Assembly: GCF_002913225.1 (NCBI RefSeq) | Contig: NZ_PPAW01000015.1 | Location: 186,001-250,000, forward strand | Direction: 5' to 3' | From: Campylobacter concisus | GTDB lineage: Bacteria; Campylobacterota; Campylobacteria; Campylobacterales; Campylobacteraceae | DNA: 64,000 nt | Shown: positions 29,819 to 41,200 of the stretch, one piece after another | How positions within the stretch are numbered: position 1 is the stretch's first letter | Layout: every line of letters starts with the position of its first letter | Notes under the pieces: model-generated | Told to the model about the DNA's origin: nothing | Databases searched by the model: none | The model's input: the letters and a program-made list of their open reading frames with translations, nothing else | Translations under genes and position numbers: made by a program

Positions 29819-31071
29819 AAAGCTATTTCTACCCTATTTCTACCATTTTCTTTAGCGACATAAAGCGCTGAGTCACAAGCTTCGAGCATATCATCTATCT
29901 CGCAGTGACCTTTTCCAAAAGATATGCCGATAGAAACAGTGACTCTTACGATTTTATCTTTTATCACTACCTCATTTTCAGCCACTTTTGCTCTTAAATT
30001 TACAAAGAATTTAATCGCCTCCTCTTTTGCTATCTTTTTAAGAACGACGCAAAACTCCTCGCCGCCAAACCTAGCGACCACATCGCTTCCTTTTGTGTTG
30101 TCAGTTAGTATTTTTGCGAGTGATTTTAGTATCTTGTCGCCACCATCATGCCCGTATGTATCGTTTATCTTTTTAAAATGATCTATATCAAGCATAGCAA
30201 ACGCATAAGGCTCATCAAGCTCTTCAGCTGTTTGAACGTATTCTTCTATATCTTGGTAGAAATATCTTCTATTATAAGCGCCAGTTAAAAAGTCGCGGTT
30301 AGCAAAATTTGCTATCTTATTTATATTCTCCATCGCCTCAATGGTGTTATTTATACGACAAATAAGCTCTTCTTTAGAAAATGGCTTTGCTATAAAGTCA
30401 CTAGCTCCATTTTTTAAAAATATCGCAGCATCTGTTTTTTCGCTAGGCGAAGTCATCACGATCACGCCAAGGTGGTTTTTATCTTTCTCTTTTCTAACCT
30501 CTTTTAAGACTTCTAAACCATCTTTAACAGGCATTCTATAGTCAGTTATAATTAAATTTATATCAGGATTATCAGCAAAATAGCTCATCGCCTCTTCGCC
30601 GTGGGCTGCTGCTAGGACCTTAAACTGAAGGCTAGTTAAGATTTTTTTTATCATATTTCTAAAAGGCAGTGAGTCCTCAACGACAAGGACTTTGTATTGT
30701 CTATTTTTACTTAGTCTATTTATCATTTGAAAGATGTAGTTGATATCATCCATGTTGCCTTTATAGACGTAATCAACTATATCTTTGTTTATAAAAAATT
30801 CTTTCGTCTTATCATCGATGCTGCCAGTTAAAACGATAGCACAGAGCCCTTGAGCAAGGACATAATCAACGATCTCGCCATTTGGTGCGTCAGGTAAATT
30901 TAGATCCAAGATAGTCATAAAATAATCTTTGCCGTGCTCGCTAATAAGCATCTGGGCTTCGGCAAAATCATACGCAACGTCGATCGCCATATCCTCAATG
31001 CTCTTTTCCATCTGCATGACGATTAGCTTAGCAAGTGCCTTATTATCATCAACTACTAGAATTCTTTCCAT
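29815..31071 (-). CDS. Response regulator diguanylate cyclase: REC-REC-GGDEF
   Basis: 418 residues with PleD-like layout. REC1 covers about 1-120 (phospho-Asp56 in LDLNLPD). REC2 covers about 126-245 (VVEDSLPFRNM, Asp177 in ITDYRMP, KPFSKEEL). A GGDEF domain covers about 255-418 with the active motif GGEEF at 336-340. The RxxD inhibitory site is altered to KGSD just before it, so product inhibition may be weak. It would make c-di-GMP in response to phosphorylation. First gene of the long minus-strand run; its partner kinase is not next to it. Confidence 0.92.
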   Translation of the reverse strand: MERILVVDDNKALAKLIVMQMEKSIEDMAIDVAYDFAEAQMLISEHGKDYFMTILDLNLPDAPNGEIVDYVLAQGLCAIVLTGSIDDKTKEFFINKDIVDYVYKGNMDDINYIFQMINRLSKNRQYKVLVVEDSLPFRNMIKKILTSLQFKVLAAAHGEEAMSYFADNPDINLIITDYRMPVKDGLEVLKEVRKEKDKNHLGVIVMTSPSEKTDAAIFLKNGASDFIAKPFSKEELICRINNTIEAMENINKIANFANRDFLTGAYNRRYFYQDIEEYVQTAEELDEPYAFAMLDIDHFKKINDTYGHDGGDKILKSLAKILTDNTKGSDVVARFGGEEFCVVLKKIAKEEAIKFFVNLRAKVAENEVVIKDKIVRVTVSIGISFGKGHCEIDDMLEACDSALYVAKENGRNRVEIAL

Positions 31072-31159
31072 ATTATTCCTGCGATTTTTTATTAAACTAG
31101 CTCGGATTTTAACAAATAAACCTAATCACAAAGCTTAAATTTAAAACTTAAATTTCAAG

Positions 31160-32680
31160 CTATTTTAAAAGTCCTTTTGCAAAATTTATCGCCTCTTCGC
31201 TGATATGCTCGCCGCTTATCATACGTGCAAGCTCATTTACACGCTCCTCTTTGTCAAGCTCTCTTACGACTGAGCTCTCGCCGTGACGCTCTACTAAAAA
31301 GTGCGAATTTGCCTTTGAGCTAAGCTGTGGCTGGTGCGAAATGGCAAAAATTTGATAAAAATTTGCTAGCTTAAGCAAGACATTTGCGATGCTCATCGCC
31401 TCTTTTCCGCTTAAATTTGCATCTATTTCATCTAAAATTATGACATCTCCGCCTGTTTTTGTGATCTCACTAGAAGCAGCTATAAAAGCCAGCCTTAAGC
31501 GGTTTAGCTCGCCTGAGCTTAAATTTTTAAGCGAGGTCTCATTTAAATTTAAACAAATTTCATCAGCGCCTAAAATATCAAGCTTTTTGCCCTCGATCCT
31601 TAGCGTGATATCTGGCATATAAAGCTCTTTTAGGTATAAATTTATCATCGCCTCAAGCTCTTTTAAATTTACGCCTCGTGCTTTGCTTAATGTGCTGGAT
31701 AGCTCATTTGCCTTTTTGCTTAAAATTTCAAATTTCTTCTCAAGCTCGCTCTTTTCAAAGCTTAAATTTTCATATCTAGCAAGCTCTTTTTCCTTTTTAT
31801 CAAGCGCCTCTAGCGCCTCCTCCTCGCTGCCATAGCGCCTAATGATGGCATTAAGAGCTTCTATCCTATCAAGCACGCTCTCCACGTCTATATCATCAAG
31901 CTCCTCCATATTTAGGCTATCACGTGCAACTCTTAGCTCGTTCATCGCATCTTCAAAAAAGCCGTTATCAAGGTCGCTGATACTTAGCGCCTCATTTACG
32001 CTGTGCTCTAGCTCAAATATCCGCTCAGCTCTAGCCCACGCCTCATTTATCTTATCCTTTTTACTAAGCCTTTTTTTAGTCTCCATAAGCTCTTCAAACT
32101 CGCCTTTTTTAGGCCCGACACTTCTTATCTTCTCGATCTCAAAGCTAGCAAGCTCCTTTAGCTCCTCGACCTTTTTCTCTTCATCTTTTATAGTGGCTAG
32201 CTCTTTTGAAATTTTAGAAAATTCTAAAAACGTCTCTTCAAATTCCTGCTTTATCTCTTTAAATTTCTCATTTTTTGAAATTTCAAGCCTGTCAAGCAAA
32301 TTTAGAAATTTCTCATTTTCAAATTCATTTGCCTCTTTTGCCGAGAGATATTTGATGTGCTCGCGCGCCACTTGGGCTAAATTTTTCTTTGAGATGGCTT
32401 GCTGGTTTATAAAATATCTCGTGCTCTTATCTTTTAAAAGCTTGAAAATATTGACCTCTTCGTTTTCTATGCCAAACTCATCAAGCTCAAATTTATGCTC
32501 CACGTCAGCTTCTATCAGCCTTGCCTCGCTATCTTTTAGCCCAAAAACGGCCATTATGGCACTCATCAGCACCGACTTACCAGCGCCGCTAACTCCCGTA
32601 AATACGCTAAGACCCTCTTTGAAATTTAGCTCGACATTTTTAAAATTTAGATAATCCTTAATCAAAATTCGATCAATCAT
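31160..32680 (-). CDS. recN: DNA repair protein RecN
   Basis: 506 residues, a little shorter than E. coli RecN (553). Walker A is [16 protein letters not shown] at about residue 30. Long coiled-coil arms cover about 150-330, and the ABC signature [13 protein letters not shown] and Walker [18 protein letters not shown] lie in the C-terminal lobe. An SMC-like protein for double-strand break repair. It overlaps nadK by 8 nt, a pairing common in many bacteria. Confidence 0.95.
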   Translation of the reverse strand: MIDRILIKDYLNFKNVELNFKEGLSVFTGVSGAGKSVLMSAIMAVFGLKDSEARLIEADVEHKFELDEFGIENEEVNIFKLLKDKSTRYFINQQAISKKNLAQVAREHIKYLSAKEANEFENEKFLNLLDRLEISKNEKFKEIKQEFEETFLEFSKISKELATIKDEEKKVEELKELASFEIEKIRSVGPKKGEFEELMETKKRLSKKDKINEAWARAERIFELEHSVNEALSISDLDNGFFEDAMNELRVARDSLNMEELDDIDVESVLDRIEALNAIIRRYGSEEEALEALDKKEKELARYENLSFEKSELEKKFEILSKKANELSSTLSKARGVNLKELEAMINLYLKELYMPDITLRIEGKKLDILGADEICLNLNETSLKNLSSGELNRLRLAFIAASSEITKTGGDVIILDEIDANLSGKEAMSIANVLLKLANFYQIFAISHQPQLSSKANSHFLVERHGESSVVRELDKEERVNELARMISGEHISEEAINFAKGLLK

Positions 32681-33548
32681 TATAACCCCAGTGAAGTTTC
32701 TCTTTTAAAATTTGAAAATAATCCCTGCCAATATGGCGTATCAGCCTCGCTTTTTTCTCGCTCAGGCTCATGCTAACAGCTGAAATTTTACTCATATCAA
32801 AGCGGTCTTGGCCGTCTATTACTAAAATGGCGTCGCTTTTTGTTCTAAATTTAACCGTGTGATTTTTGGTAAGCACAACTGGACGCTGCGTGAGCGAGTG
32901 CGAACAGATGGGAGTTACTGTAAAAACTTCGCTCAATGGATATATGATAGGGCCATGTGCGCTCATGTTATAAGCAGTAGTGCCAGCAGGAGTTGCCACT
33001 ATGACACCGTCACCAAAATATGAGTTAAAATACTTTTCATTTAAAAGTGCCTCGATATGCGTCATCGAACCGCCATTTTTACTAACTATGACCGCGTCGT
33101 TAAATGCTATCTTTTTCTCAGTTTTGCCATCATTTTTATGAAGCGTAACATCAAGCATAAAAGGCGTTTCTACCTCAAATTTATCATCAAAAAAGTCTTT
33201 AAAAAACTTCTCACTCTCATTTATCGTGATATCTGTCAAAAAGCCGAGCCTGCCAGCGTGTATGCCTAGGATTAGTGGCGAGATGTGAGCTAGCTTTCTG
33301 CAAGTTGAGATGATCGTGCCATCACCGCCAAGCGTGATAAGGAATTCGCACTCTTTGGCTAGTTTTATCAGCTCAAAGCCACTTTTTTCTACCTGCTTTG
33401 CACAGCTTTTTTCAAGCAAAATTTCTGCGTTATACTTTTTTAAAATTTTTTCTAGCTTTGCTAAATCCTGCTTAAATAATGGGTAATCTTTCGCGACAAG
33501 TCCCACTTTTTTGGCGTTTGTGGTATTAAATTTTTGTTCATTTTTCAT
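32673..33548 (-). CDS. nadK: NAD kinase
   Basis: About 291 residues from the ATG at 33548; the open frame continues 27 codons upstream but that part is low complexity. [13 protein letters not shown] gives the GGDGT motif, followed by [10 protein letters not shown] and [12 protein letters not shown]. It makes NADP+ from NAD+. Ribosome-binding site is weak. The divergent aspS starts 92 nt away, so the gap holds both promoters. Confidence 0.94.
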   Translation of the reverse strand: MKNEQKFNTTNAKKVGLVAKDYPLFKQDLAKLEKILKKYNAEILLEKSCAKQVEKSGFELIKLAKECEFLITLGGDGTIISTCRKLAHISPLILGIHAGRLGFLTDITINESEKFFKDFFDDKFEVETPFMLDVTLHKNDGKTEKKIAFNDAVIVSKNGGSMTHIEALLNEKYFNSYFGDGVIVATPAGTTAYNMSAHGPIIYPLSEVFTVTPICSHSLTQRPVVLTKNHTVKFRTKSDAILVIDGQDRFDMSKISAVSMSLSEKKARLIRHIGRDYFQILKEKLHWGYND

Positions 33549-33604
33549 AGAAATGATTGTAACATATTTTATTTTAACAAAGCTTTTCAAAAGAAAAAAG
33601 CGAT

Positions 33605-33610
33605 TATAAT
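33605..33610 (+). promoter_or_regulatory. -10 box for aspS
   Basis: TATAAT, 30 nt before the aspS ATG, in the short nadK-aspS gap. No -35 hexamer is visible. Confidence 0.55.
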
Positions 33611-33640
33611 TGCCTAAAAAACATTGCAAAGGAGCATTTT

Positions 33641-35398
33641 ATGCGAAGTCATTATTGCACCGATCTTAGCAAAGCTGATATCGGCAAAGAAGTAATACTT
33701 TGTGGCTGGGCAAACACATATAGAGACCACGGTGGCGTTGTTTTCATCGACTTAAGAGACGTTAGCGGGCTTATACAATTAGTTTGTGACCCTGCTGACA
33801 GCAAAGAAGCACACGACGTGGCTGCAAAAGTAAGAGATGAATATGTCTTAAAAGCAAAAGGAAAAGTAAGAGCTAGAGGCGAAGGACTAACCAATCCAAA
33901 GCTAAAAACTGGTGAGATAGAGGTGATAGTAAGCGAGCTAATCATCGAAAATCCAAGCGAGCCACTACCATTTATGATAGGCGATGAGAGCGTAAATGAG
34001 GATATCAGGCTAAAATACCGCTTTTTAGACCTAAGAAGCGAGCGCTTGCAAAATATCTTTAAAATGCGTTCTCGCGCGGCGATCGCAGCTAGAAACAGTC
34101 TAGATAAAATGGGCTTTATCGAGTTTGAAACTCCAGTTTTAACACGTGCAACTCCAGAAGGTGCGAGAGACTACCTAGTGCCAAGCCGTGTATATCCGGG
34201 CCAGTTTTACGCGCTTCCACAAAGCCCGCAGCTATTTAAACAACTTTTAATGTGTTCTGGCTTTGATAAGTATTTTCAGATAGCAAAATGCTTCCGTGAC
34301 GAGGACTTAAGGGCTGATCGCCAACCAGAATTTACTCAAATAGATATCGAAATGAGCTTTGTCGAGCAAGAAGATATCATAAATATGGCAGAGACTATGC
34401 TAAAAGATATCTTTAAAGCCTGCGGACACGATATCAAAACGCCATTTAGACGTATGAGCTACAAAGAGGCCACTGAGACTTACGGCTCAGACAAGCCTGA
34501 TCTTAGATATGATCTAAAAATGATCGATGTGATCGATATTTTTGAGCGCTCAAGCAATGAAATTTTTAGCTCTATCGCAAAAGATAAGAAGAAAAACCGC
34601 ATAAAAGCGCTAAAAGTGCCAAATGGCGACAATATCTTTAGTAAGCGCGAGATGAATAGATTTGAGGAATTTGTACGTAAATTTGGCGCACAAGGCCTTG
34701 GATACTTCCAGATGAAAGAAGATGGCTTAAAAGGCCCGCTTTGCAAATTTTTCGAGCAAAGCGATCTTGACGAGATCGTCTCAAGATGTGAGCTAAAAGT
34801 TGGCGATGTCGTATTCTTTGGCGCTGGTAAGAAGAAGATCGTACTTGATTATATGGGACGATTTAGAATTTTCCTAGCTGAGCAAATGGGCATCATCGAT
34901 CAAGACAGACTTGAGTTTTTATGGGTGCTTGACTTCCCAATGTTTGAGCAAAATGACGATGGCAGCTACTCTGCGATGCACCACCCATTTACAATGCCAA
35001 AAAATATAGATGAGCCTGATCTTGAAGATATCCTCTCTATCGCTCACGACGTCGTCCTAAACGGCTTTGAGCTTGGCGGCGGAAGCATAAGAATTCACAA
35101 AAACGACATCCAACAAAAAGTATTTAAACTTCTTGGCATAGATGAAGCCGAGCAGCGTGAGAAATTTGGCTTCTTGCTTGATGCTTTGACATTTGGCGCG
35201 CCTCCACATGGTGGTATCGCGATCGGCTTTGACAGACTAAATATGCTTGTAAATAAAGCAAGCTCGATCCGTGATGTCATAGCCTTCCCTAAAACACAGC
35301 GCGCTCAGTGCCCACTCACAAAGGCACCAAGCTACGCCAGCAACGAACAGCTTAGGGAGCTAGGACTAAGGATAAGAGAAAAAGAGCAAAAGGCTTAA
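33641..35398 (+). CDS. aspS: Aspartyl-tRNA synthetase
   Basis: 585 residues, bacterial class II AspRS length. An N-terminal OB anticodon-binding fold ([19 protein letters not shown]) is followed by the class II core: motif 2 around [18 protein letters not shown] and motif 3 in [12 protein letters not shown], with the bacterial insertion between. It charges tRNA-Asp; as many Campylobacterota lack AsnRS, it may be the non-discriminating type, which cannot be decided here. A long inverted repeat follows its stop. Confidence 0.97.
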   Translation: MRSHYCTDLSKADIGKEVILCGWANTYRDHGGVVFIDLRDVSGLIQLVCDPADSKEAHDVAAKVRDEYVLKAKGKVRARGEGLTNPKLKTGEIEVIVSELIIENPSEPLPFMIGDESVNEDIRLKYRFLDLRSERLQNIFKMRSRAAIAARNSLDKMGFIEFETPVLTRATPEGARDYLVPSRVYPGQFYALPQSPQLFKQLLMCSGFDKYFQIAKCFRDEDLRADRQPEFTQIDIEMSFVEQEDIINMAETMLKDIFKACGHDIKTPFRRMSYKEATETYGSDKPDLRYDLKMIDVIDIFERSSNEIFSSIAKDKKKNRIKALKVPNGDNIFSKREMNRFEEFVRKFGAQGLGYFQMKEDGLKGPLCKFFEQSDLDEIVSRCELKVGDVVFFGAGKKKIVLDYMGRFRIFLAEQMGIIDQDRLEFLWVLDFPMFEQNDDGSYSAMHHPFTMPKNIDEPDLEDILSIAHDVVLNGFELGGGSIRIHKNDIQQKVFKLLGIDEAEQREKFGFLLDALTFGAPPHGGIAIGFDRLNMLVNKASSIRDVIAFPKTQRAQCPLTKAPSYASNEQLRELGLRIREKEQKA

Positions 35399-35416
35399 AA
35401 TTTGCCTTTAAAAAGA

Positions 35417-35461
35417 GATGGAATTTTGTCTTTAAATATTTTTCTTAGAAAAAATTCCATC
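35417..35461 (+). terminator. Inverted repeat after aspS
   Basis: An 11-bp stem (GATGGAATTTT / AAAATTCCATC) with a 23-nt loop, 18 nt after the stop codon. A plausible terminator, though the loop is large and no clear T-run follows. Confidence 0.5.
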
Positions 35462-35652
35462 CTAAATTTAAATTTATAAAAAGATGCCTCCAACTTGGCG
35501 GCTAATTAAATCAAAACTTGCCTAAGTAGTTTGAGATGATTTTTGTGGTTGCGACGTAAAATTTTGTGCAGATAGAACACTTAGTTCATCAAGCTAAATT
35601 TTACTAGCTCCGCAAAAAGCGCTCAAAAGACAAAGGCAATAAAAGGGACAAA

Positions 35653-36222
35653 ATGAAAAATTTATTTTTAATCATCGGCGCTCCAGGCAGCGGCAAAACA
35701 ACAGACGCATCGATCATCGCACAGCATGATGAGAAATTTGCACACTTTTCAACTGGCGATCTTTTAAGAGCTGAAGTCGCAAGTGGTAGCGAGCTTGGCA
35801 AACTGATAGACGGCTTTATCTCAAAAGGAAATTTGGTCCCACTTGACGTCGTCGTAAATGCGATCGTATCAGCCATCAAAAGCTCAAATAAATCAAATAT
35901 CATAATCGACGGCTACCCAAGAAGCGTTGAGCAAATGACTGAGCTTGACAAAGTCTTAAGCGAGCAAGATGAAATTTCTCTAAAAGGCGTCATCGAAGTG
36001 GATGTTAGCGAAGATGTGGCAAGAGCTAGAGTGCTTGGCCGTGCAAGAGGCGCTGACGATAACAACGAAGTCTTTAACAACCGCATGAAAGTCTATATTG
36101 ATCCGATCAAACCTATACGCAAGTTTTACAGCGAAAAAGAGCTACTTCACGTAGTAAATGGCGAACGCGGCATCGACGAGATCGTAGCTGACATCAAAAA
36201 TTTACTAGCTAAACTTATATAA
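35653..36222 (+). CDS. adk: Adenylate kinase
   Basis: 189 residues, the short form without the zinc/LID insertion. P-loop [19 protein letters not shown]-binding [12 protein letters not shown] and [14 protein letters not shown]. It keeps AMP, ADP and ATP in balance. A hairpin terminator follows at 36230. The 250 bp upstream hold no gene. Confidence 0.96.
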   Translation: MKNLFLIIGAPGSGKTTDASIIAQHDEKFAHFSTGDLLRAEVASGSELGKLIDGFISKGNLVPLDVVVNAIVSAIKSSNKSNIIIDGYPRSVEQMTELDKVLSEQDEISLKGVIEVDVSEDVARARVLGRARGADDNNEVFNNRMKVYIDPIKPIRKFYSEKELLHVVNGERGIDEIVADIKNLLAKLI

Positions 36223-36229
36223 CTCACAG

Positions 36230-36256
36230 ACCTTGCATCAAAAGGTGCAAGGTTTT
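36230..36256 (+). terminator. Terminator after adk
   Basis: An 8-bp stem ACCTTGCA / TGCAAGGT with an 8-nt loop, ending in a short TTTT, 8 nt after the stop. Confidence 0.75.
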
Positions 36257-36328
36257 AAAACTTACCATTTATTAACACCAAAAATGTAATATCCTTTAAA
36301 TTTAACAACCAACCAAAAAAGGATAAAA

Positions 36329-36663
36329 ATGAAAAAATCATTATCGCTTCACTAGCTGCTAGTATCGCAATGGCTGGAGGCTTCGCATCAAAACACTCAA
36401 GCGAGACGATAAGTGTAAAAGAGGCTTTAAAACTAAATGACGACGCCAAAGTCGTGCTTGAGGGCAAGATAAAGTCGCACATCAAATCAGACAAATATGA
36501 ATTTGTTGATAAAAATGGCGACGTTATCGTAGTTGAGATCGACAACAAAAAATGGGGCAATATAACAGCCAACGAAGATACGCTTTTAAGAATAAGAGGC
36601 GAGGTGGATAAAGACTTCACAAAAACGAAGATCGACGTAGGTAGCGTAGAGGTTATAAAGTAG
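36329..36663 (+). pseudogene. YgiW/YdeI-type bacterial OB-fold (BOF) periplasmic protein, broken by a 1-nt frameshift
   Basis: An AAAGGATAAAA ribosome-binding site and ATG at 36329 lead into six As and then a quick stop (MKKSLSLH). Adding one A would give KKIIIASLAASIAMAGGFA, a perfect signal peptide joined to the intact frame. The rest is a BOF domain (VVLEGKIKSHIKSDKYEFV, VVVEIDNKKWG, LLRIRGEVDKD) found in small stress-tolerance proteins. So the gene is complete except for one missing A in the signal-peptide run (36332-36337). It could be true inactivation, a slippage switch, or a sequence error. Confidence 0.8.
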
Positions 36664-36732
36664 TTAAATTTACGCGTATTTAATGCAAAAAATACTAAAA
36701 TCACGAAAATTTCTAATAAAAAGGACGAATAT

Positions 36733-37251
36733 ATGGACGTTTCAAAGATCAAAGCTGGCTCAAACCCAGACAAAATCAATGCCGTAATCGAAATACCTTA
36801 TGGCTCAAATATCAAATACGAGATCGACAAAGATAGCGGTGCGGTCGTGGTTGATCGTGTGCTTTACTCAGCGATGTTCTACCCAGCAAACTATGGCTTT
36901 GTTCCAAACACACTAGCAGCTGACGGCGATCCAGCTGATATTTTGGTGCTAAACGAGTATCCACTCCAAGCTGGTAGCGTCATCCCTTGCCGTTTGATAG
37001 GCGTTTTGGTGATGGAGGATGAAGCAGGCATGGATGAGAAGCTTTTAGCTGTGCCAGTTACAAAGATCGATCCAAGATATGAAGCGATAAAAAGCTACGA
37101 AGACTTGCCAACTGCAACACTAAATAAGATCAAAAATTTCTTTGAAACTTATAAAATTCTCGAGCCAAACAAATGGGTTAAGGTGAAAGAATTTAAAGAT
37201 GCAAACGCTGCAAAAGAGATTTTAGACGCTGCAATAAAAAATTATAAATAA
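36733..37251 (+). CDS. ppa: Inorganic pyrophosphatase (family I)
   Basis: 172 residues, bacterial soluble PPase size. Clear signatures are IEIPYGSNIKYEIDKD, YPANYGFVP and the metal site DGDPADILVL. It hydrolyses pyrophosphate from biosynthesis. A good hairpin terminator follows 6 nt after its stop. Confidence 0.97.
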   Translation: MDVSKIKAGSNPDKINAVIEIPYGSNIKYEIDKDSGAVVVDRVLYSAMFYPANYGFVPNTLAADGDPADILVLNEYPLQAGSVIPCRLIGVLVMEDEAGMDEKLLAVPVTKIDPRYEAIKSYEDLPTATLNKIKNFFETYKILEPNKWVKVKEFKDANAAKEILDAAIKNYK

Positions 37252-37256
37252 TTTAT

Positions 37257-37277
37257 AAGCCCTATTTTAGGGCTTTT
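37257..37277 (+). terminator. Terminator after ppa
   Basis: An 8-bp stem AAGCCCTA / TAGGGCTT with a TTT loop, then a T-rich tail (TTCTCTTTT). Confidence 0.85.
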
Positions 37278-37349
37278 CTCTTTTAAATTTGCTCATTTTA
37301 TGCACCACATAAAAAAGGCTATTTTTATATTTAGATAAGCTTTTTCTTG

Positions 37350-37355
37350 TATAAT
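37350..37355 (+). promoter_or_regulatory. -10 box for tRNA-Met
   Basis: TATAAT located 20 nt before the first base of the tRNA, with a T-rich stretch (TTTTTCTTG) just upstream as in many Campylobacter promoters. Confidence 0.6.
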
Positions 37356-37374
37356 ACGATTTTCTTTCAACTGT

Positions 37375-37451
37375 GGGTTCATAGCTCAGTTGGTTAGAGC
37401 ATCCGGCTCATAACCGGATGGTCCCAGGTTCGAGTCCTGGTGAACCCACCA
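37375..37451 (+). tRNA. tRNA-Met (anticodon CAT)
   Basis: A full cloverleaf: acceptor GGGTTCA / TGAACCC, D arm GCTC-GAGC, anticodon stem TCCGG / CCGGA with loop CTCATAA, T arm CCAGG-TTCGAGT-CCTGG, discriminator A and an encoded CCA. Anticodon CAT means elongator Met or, if the C is lysidinylated, Ile2; I favour Met. It marks the border between the core genes and the accessory region downstream. Confidence 0.93.
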
Positions 37452-37568
37452 CCTATTTCACCAACATCATAAGATCAAGATTTCACCATTTTTTCTTTAA
37501 ATTTTAAAATATTTTTCAAAATTTAAAAATGTAAAAATTTTAAATATTCCAAAATATAAGCCAAATTT

Positions 37569-38231
37569 TTAAGCTCTCTCTAAAATTTCCTTTCGCTTTT
37601 GCCAGTCAGGCATATAAAGCGCTAGATAGTCATAAAATTTCTTTGAGTGATCAGGATAGAGAAGATGCACTAGCTCGTGAAATACAACATACTCGATACA
37701 CGCTCTTGGCTTTTTGATAAGCTCTATGTTTAAATTTATATATGATTTATAAGGATTGCAACTCCCCCCCCCACCTCGTCTTCATCTACCTTATTTTTAC
37801 GCTTTTAATGTCTTGTTTTACTATCTTGTTAAACTCTTGCAAGATATTAAAAAAACAGAGCATCGCCTTTTCGTGATACCACTCATAGATCAATTTTTCT
37901 TTTCGCTCTAAGTCGTTTTTATCTTTTACAAATAGCTCAAGATAACCTCTTTGTAGCTTTACGCACTCATATTTTGACTGCACCACTTTTAGCCTATAAC
38001 TTCGCCCAAGATATCTAAAATCCTTGCCGCTTACGTATTCTTTTTGTGGCGTCTTAAACGAGGCAAAAAAAGCACGCTTTTGCGCTATCCATTTGGCTCT
38101 TTTTTTATAATAAATTTTATATGCTCATCGCTTGCCGTTTTTGGCGCGGTTAGGATAGCTTCGCCATTTGGTCTAACTTTTAAGGTAATGTTTTTCACCT
38201 CTTTTTTGATGATTTTCACCTCATTTGACAT
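37569..38231 (-). pseudogene. YgjP-like (DUF45/M48-type) zinc metallopeptidase gene, decayed, with a G9 tract
   Basis: Joining frames gives a full YgjP-type protein: MSNEVKIIKKEVKNITLKV at the start, the family RWGSC motif, and FHELVHLLYPDHS (HExxH) with MPDWQKRK near the end. Three lesions are visible on the coding strand: a run of seven As (complement of 38100-38106) that needs eight, an in-frame TAG shortly before the RWGSC codons, and a run of nine Gs (complement of 37764-37772) that needs 5, 8 or 11. Genes of this family often follow hsdR. The G-run is of the kind that switches phase in Campylobacter, but the other lesions suggest the gene is dead. Confidence 0.75.
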
Positions 38232-41200
38232 AGAAGCTTATCCCTATTCCACGGATAGTTTGGTAAATTTTCTCCTTCTTGTCGATTAATACGCCGTATT
38301 CATCCTCTACCTCCCAAAGAGCGTCCTCCATAGCGCTTGTTATCTCGTTTTCTACATCTTTATTTTTGTGCCATTCTGGTTTTTTGGAGGCTTTTTCATA
38401 AATTTCATAAAAATTTAGGCTCAAATTTTTAGCTACCTCCTCTATATCCGCAAGCCCCACATCGCCTAAAATATCAAGCAAATTATCATAAATAGCAAAT
38501 AAAATTTTCTTACCATTAAATTCTTTTGGATACCTGTCTTCGCTCGGCTTTAAAGCGCCCGTTATTAGGTCTTTTAGCAGTTTTGCTTTGGCAAGCTTTT
38601 CTTCCTCGCCTAGCCTTTTTGCCTTGTATTCGTCGATGATGTCTTGTATCTGCTGCGCTATTGATTTATAAAACGCTGGGTTTGAGTCCATTTTCTCTTT
38701 TACTACCGCGCTTACGGCACTGATGATCGTATCAGCCTTTGCGTTTTTGCCCTCAACTCTTTGCACCTCATCGTCAAATTCTGTCTCAAAGATATTTACA
38801 AGCCTCGTAAGCTCATTGACCCCTTGTGCATTTACGTAAATATCGAGCAGCTTTTGCATCTGCGCTTCGTATTTGCCAAAGTCGCAAGCCTCGTGATACC
38901 TTAGTTGCACCGCTTTTCTTAGCTCGTTATAAAATTTAACCCTTTGTTTATAAGCTTTGATCTCCTCTTCGTTTAATATGTCATAAATTTTCTCGCTAGA
39001 AAGCGATAGTTTAAACGCCCTAGCAAACTGTGATAGCCACTCTTTAAAGTCGTCTCTTTTTTGCGCGTCTTCTAAAACCGCCACGTAGCTTTCCAGATCA
39101 TCTTTAAATTTCACACCGCTAAAAAGATCGTCTAAATGAGTATAGTAGGTCTTTGCCTTTACGATCTCACTTCTTACGTCTATTACGACTCCAGTTATAT
39201 CTTCTGGGTCAAAACCGCTTAGCGAAGCATAGCTAGTAAGCGCCTGATCAAGCTCGCCAAGAAGCCCTCTATAATCAATAATGTAGCCATAATCTTTTCC
39301 GTCATAAAGCCTATTTACTTTAGCTATGGCTTGGAGTAAATTATGCTCTTTTAGCTGTTTATCTATATAAAGTGTGCTTGCTCTTGGCGCGTCAAATCCC
39401 GTTAAAAGCTTATCCACGACGATAAGCAAATCTATCTCGTCGCCATAAACAAATTCATCCTTCACATGCTTTAGATAAGCTTCCTCGCTACCGTAGCCCC
39501 TTATAGTATCTTGCCACTCCTTTGCGACATACTCTTTATGCCCACCATCTAGCTCCTCATGCTCGTTGCTTGATATCACATAGGCACTTTTTATCTCTCC
39601 AAATTCCTCAAATATCTTATGATATTTTATGGCGTCGTATTTTCTTTGCGTTGCTAACATCGCCTTAAAACCGCCATTTGTCATCTTTAGCGTCTTTTTA
39701 AAATGCTCATTTATATCCACAGCTATTAGCTCTAGCCTTTGTTCGCTTGATGCCACACGCTCAAACCTCGCCCATTTTTGCTGCAAGTCCCTCTTAGCCT
39801 CATCGCCAAGCTCTCTTGATATGAGATCAAATTTCCTAGTTAGCCCCTCAGGGTCTAGCACCTCTTGACCCACATATCGCCCTTCATAAAGTAGCGGCAG
39901 CACAGCTCCGTCTTTTACCGCATCATCTATCGTATATCTATGAATTTCTCCGCCAAATTTAGCAAAGCTATTTTTCTCACGCTTTAAAAGCGGCGTACCC
40001 GTAAATCCTATATAACAAGCAAGAGGCAACGCCTTTTTCATAGCCTTATGCAGATCGCCGCCTTGCGTGCGGTGGCTCTCATCCACTAGCACAAATATAT
40101 CACCGTCCCTTATCACTACCTTTTGATTTTTCACTTTTTCAAATTTATGCACGAGCGTAGTTATCACGCTGACGCCGCTTTGTAGCTTTTCTATTAGATC
40201 GCTTCCGCTACTTGCTCGTCCTGCTTTTACATCCGTGTTTTCAAAGGTTTCGTGTATCTGCCCATCTAGATCTATCCTATCAGTTACTAAGATAATCTTT
40301 GAGCTTATATAAATTTGCTTTAAAAGCTTCGTTAGCATCACCATCGTGAGCGACTTACCGCTTCCTTGCGTATGCCAGATGAGTCCGCCTGCTCTTGCTC
40401 CGTCTTTTTTCGCCGATACCCTCTTTAGCGTCTCTTCGATAGCGAAGAACTGCTGATAGCGGCAAACCTTTTTCATTTTCTTATCAAACACTATATAGTG
40501 CCTAACTAGCCTTAGCAGCCTATCTTTAGATAGTAGCGCAAAGAGCGTCATATCAAGCGTGCTCACCTCTCTACCATTTATCAAGCTCTTTAAGCTCTCT
40601 TTTGCTTTAGCTTCGTCCTGCTCTTTCCACACGCTATAAAATTTAAACGGCGTTCCAGTAGTGCCATATCTTGCCCCACTTCCGTTTGCCGCGATAGTTA
40701 GCTGGACGTATTTAAAAAGGTGCGCTATCTCATCTTTGCCCTGTTCTTTTTCGAGCTGTTTTATGCCGTTTTCAAAGCTCACGCTTGATTTTTTAAGTTC
40801 TATCACGACTATAGGTATGCCGTTTATAAAAAGCACGAGATCAGGCCTTCTGTGCTTTTGCACTTCGCCTTGATTTGCCCTGCTTACTTCAAATTCTTCC
40901 GTTACGTAAAAGTCGTTGTTTTGTAAATTTTCAAAGTCTATAAATTTAAAAGAGAAACTCCTTCTCGTTCCGTCCTCTAAATTTTCCTCGATACTAGTGC
41001 CAAGCAACAGCAAATTTGTGATCTTTTCATTTGCGACCATTAGCCCTTCGTTTAGTGAAACCCCCGCCAGCTCATCGACTGCTTTTAATATACTGCTTTG
41101 GCTAAATTTATATCGTTTGCCCTTATACTCGTAGCCGTTTATCTCGCCAAGCTTTTTGATCAAAATTTCCCTAAACAAAACCTCGCTAGACTTGCCGCCG

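Noticed and set aside
31842-32654. 270-codon plus-strand frame inside recN
   Set aside because: Ser/Phe-rich product typical of the antisense of a Lys/Glu-rich coiled coil; recN is the real gene.
35646-35656. GGGACAAAATG upstream of adk as a half operator
   Set aside because: Only the GACA half is present; it overlaps the ribosome-binding region and has no TGTC partner.
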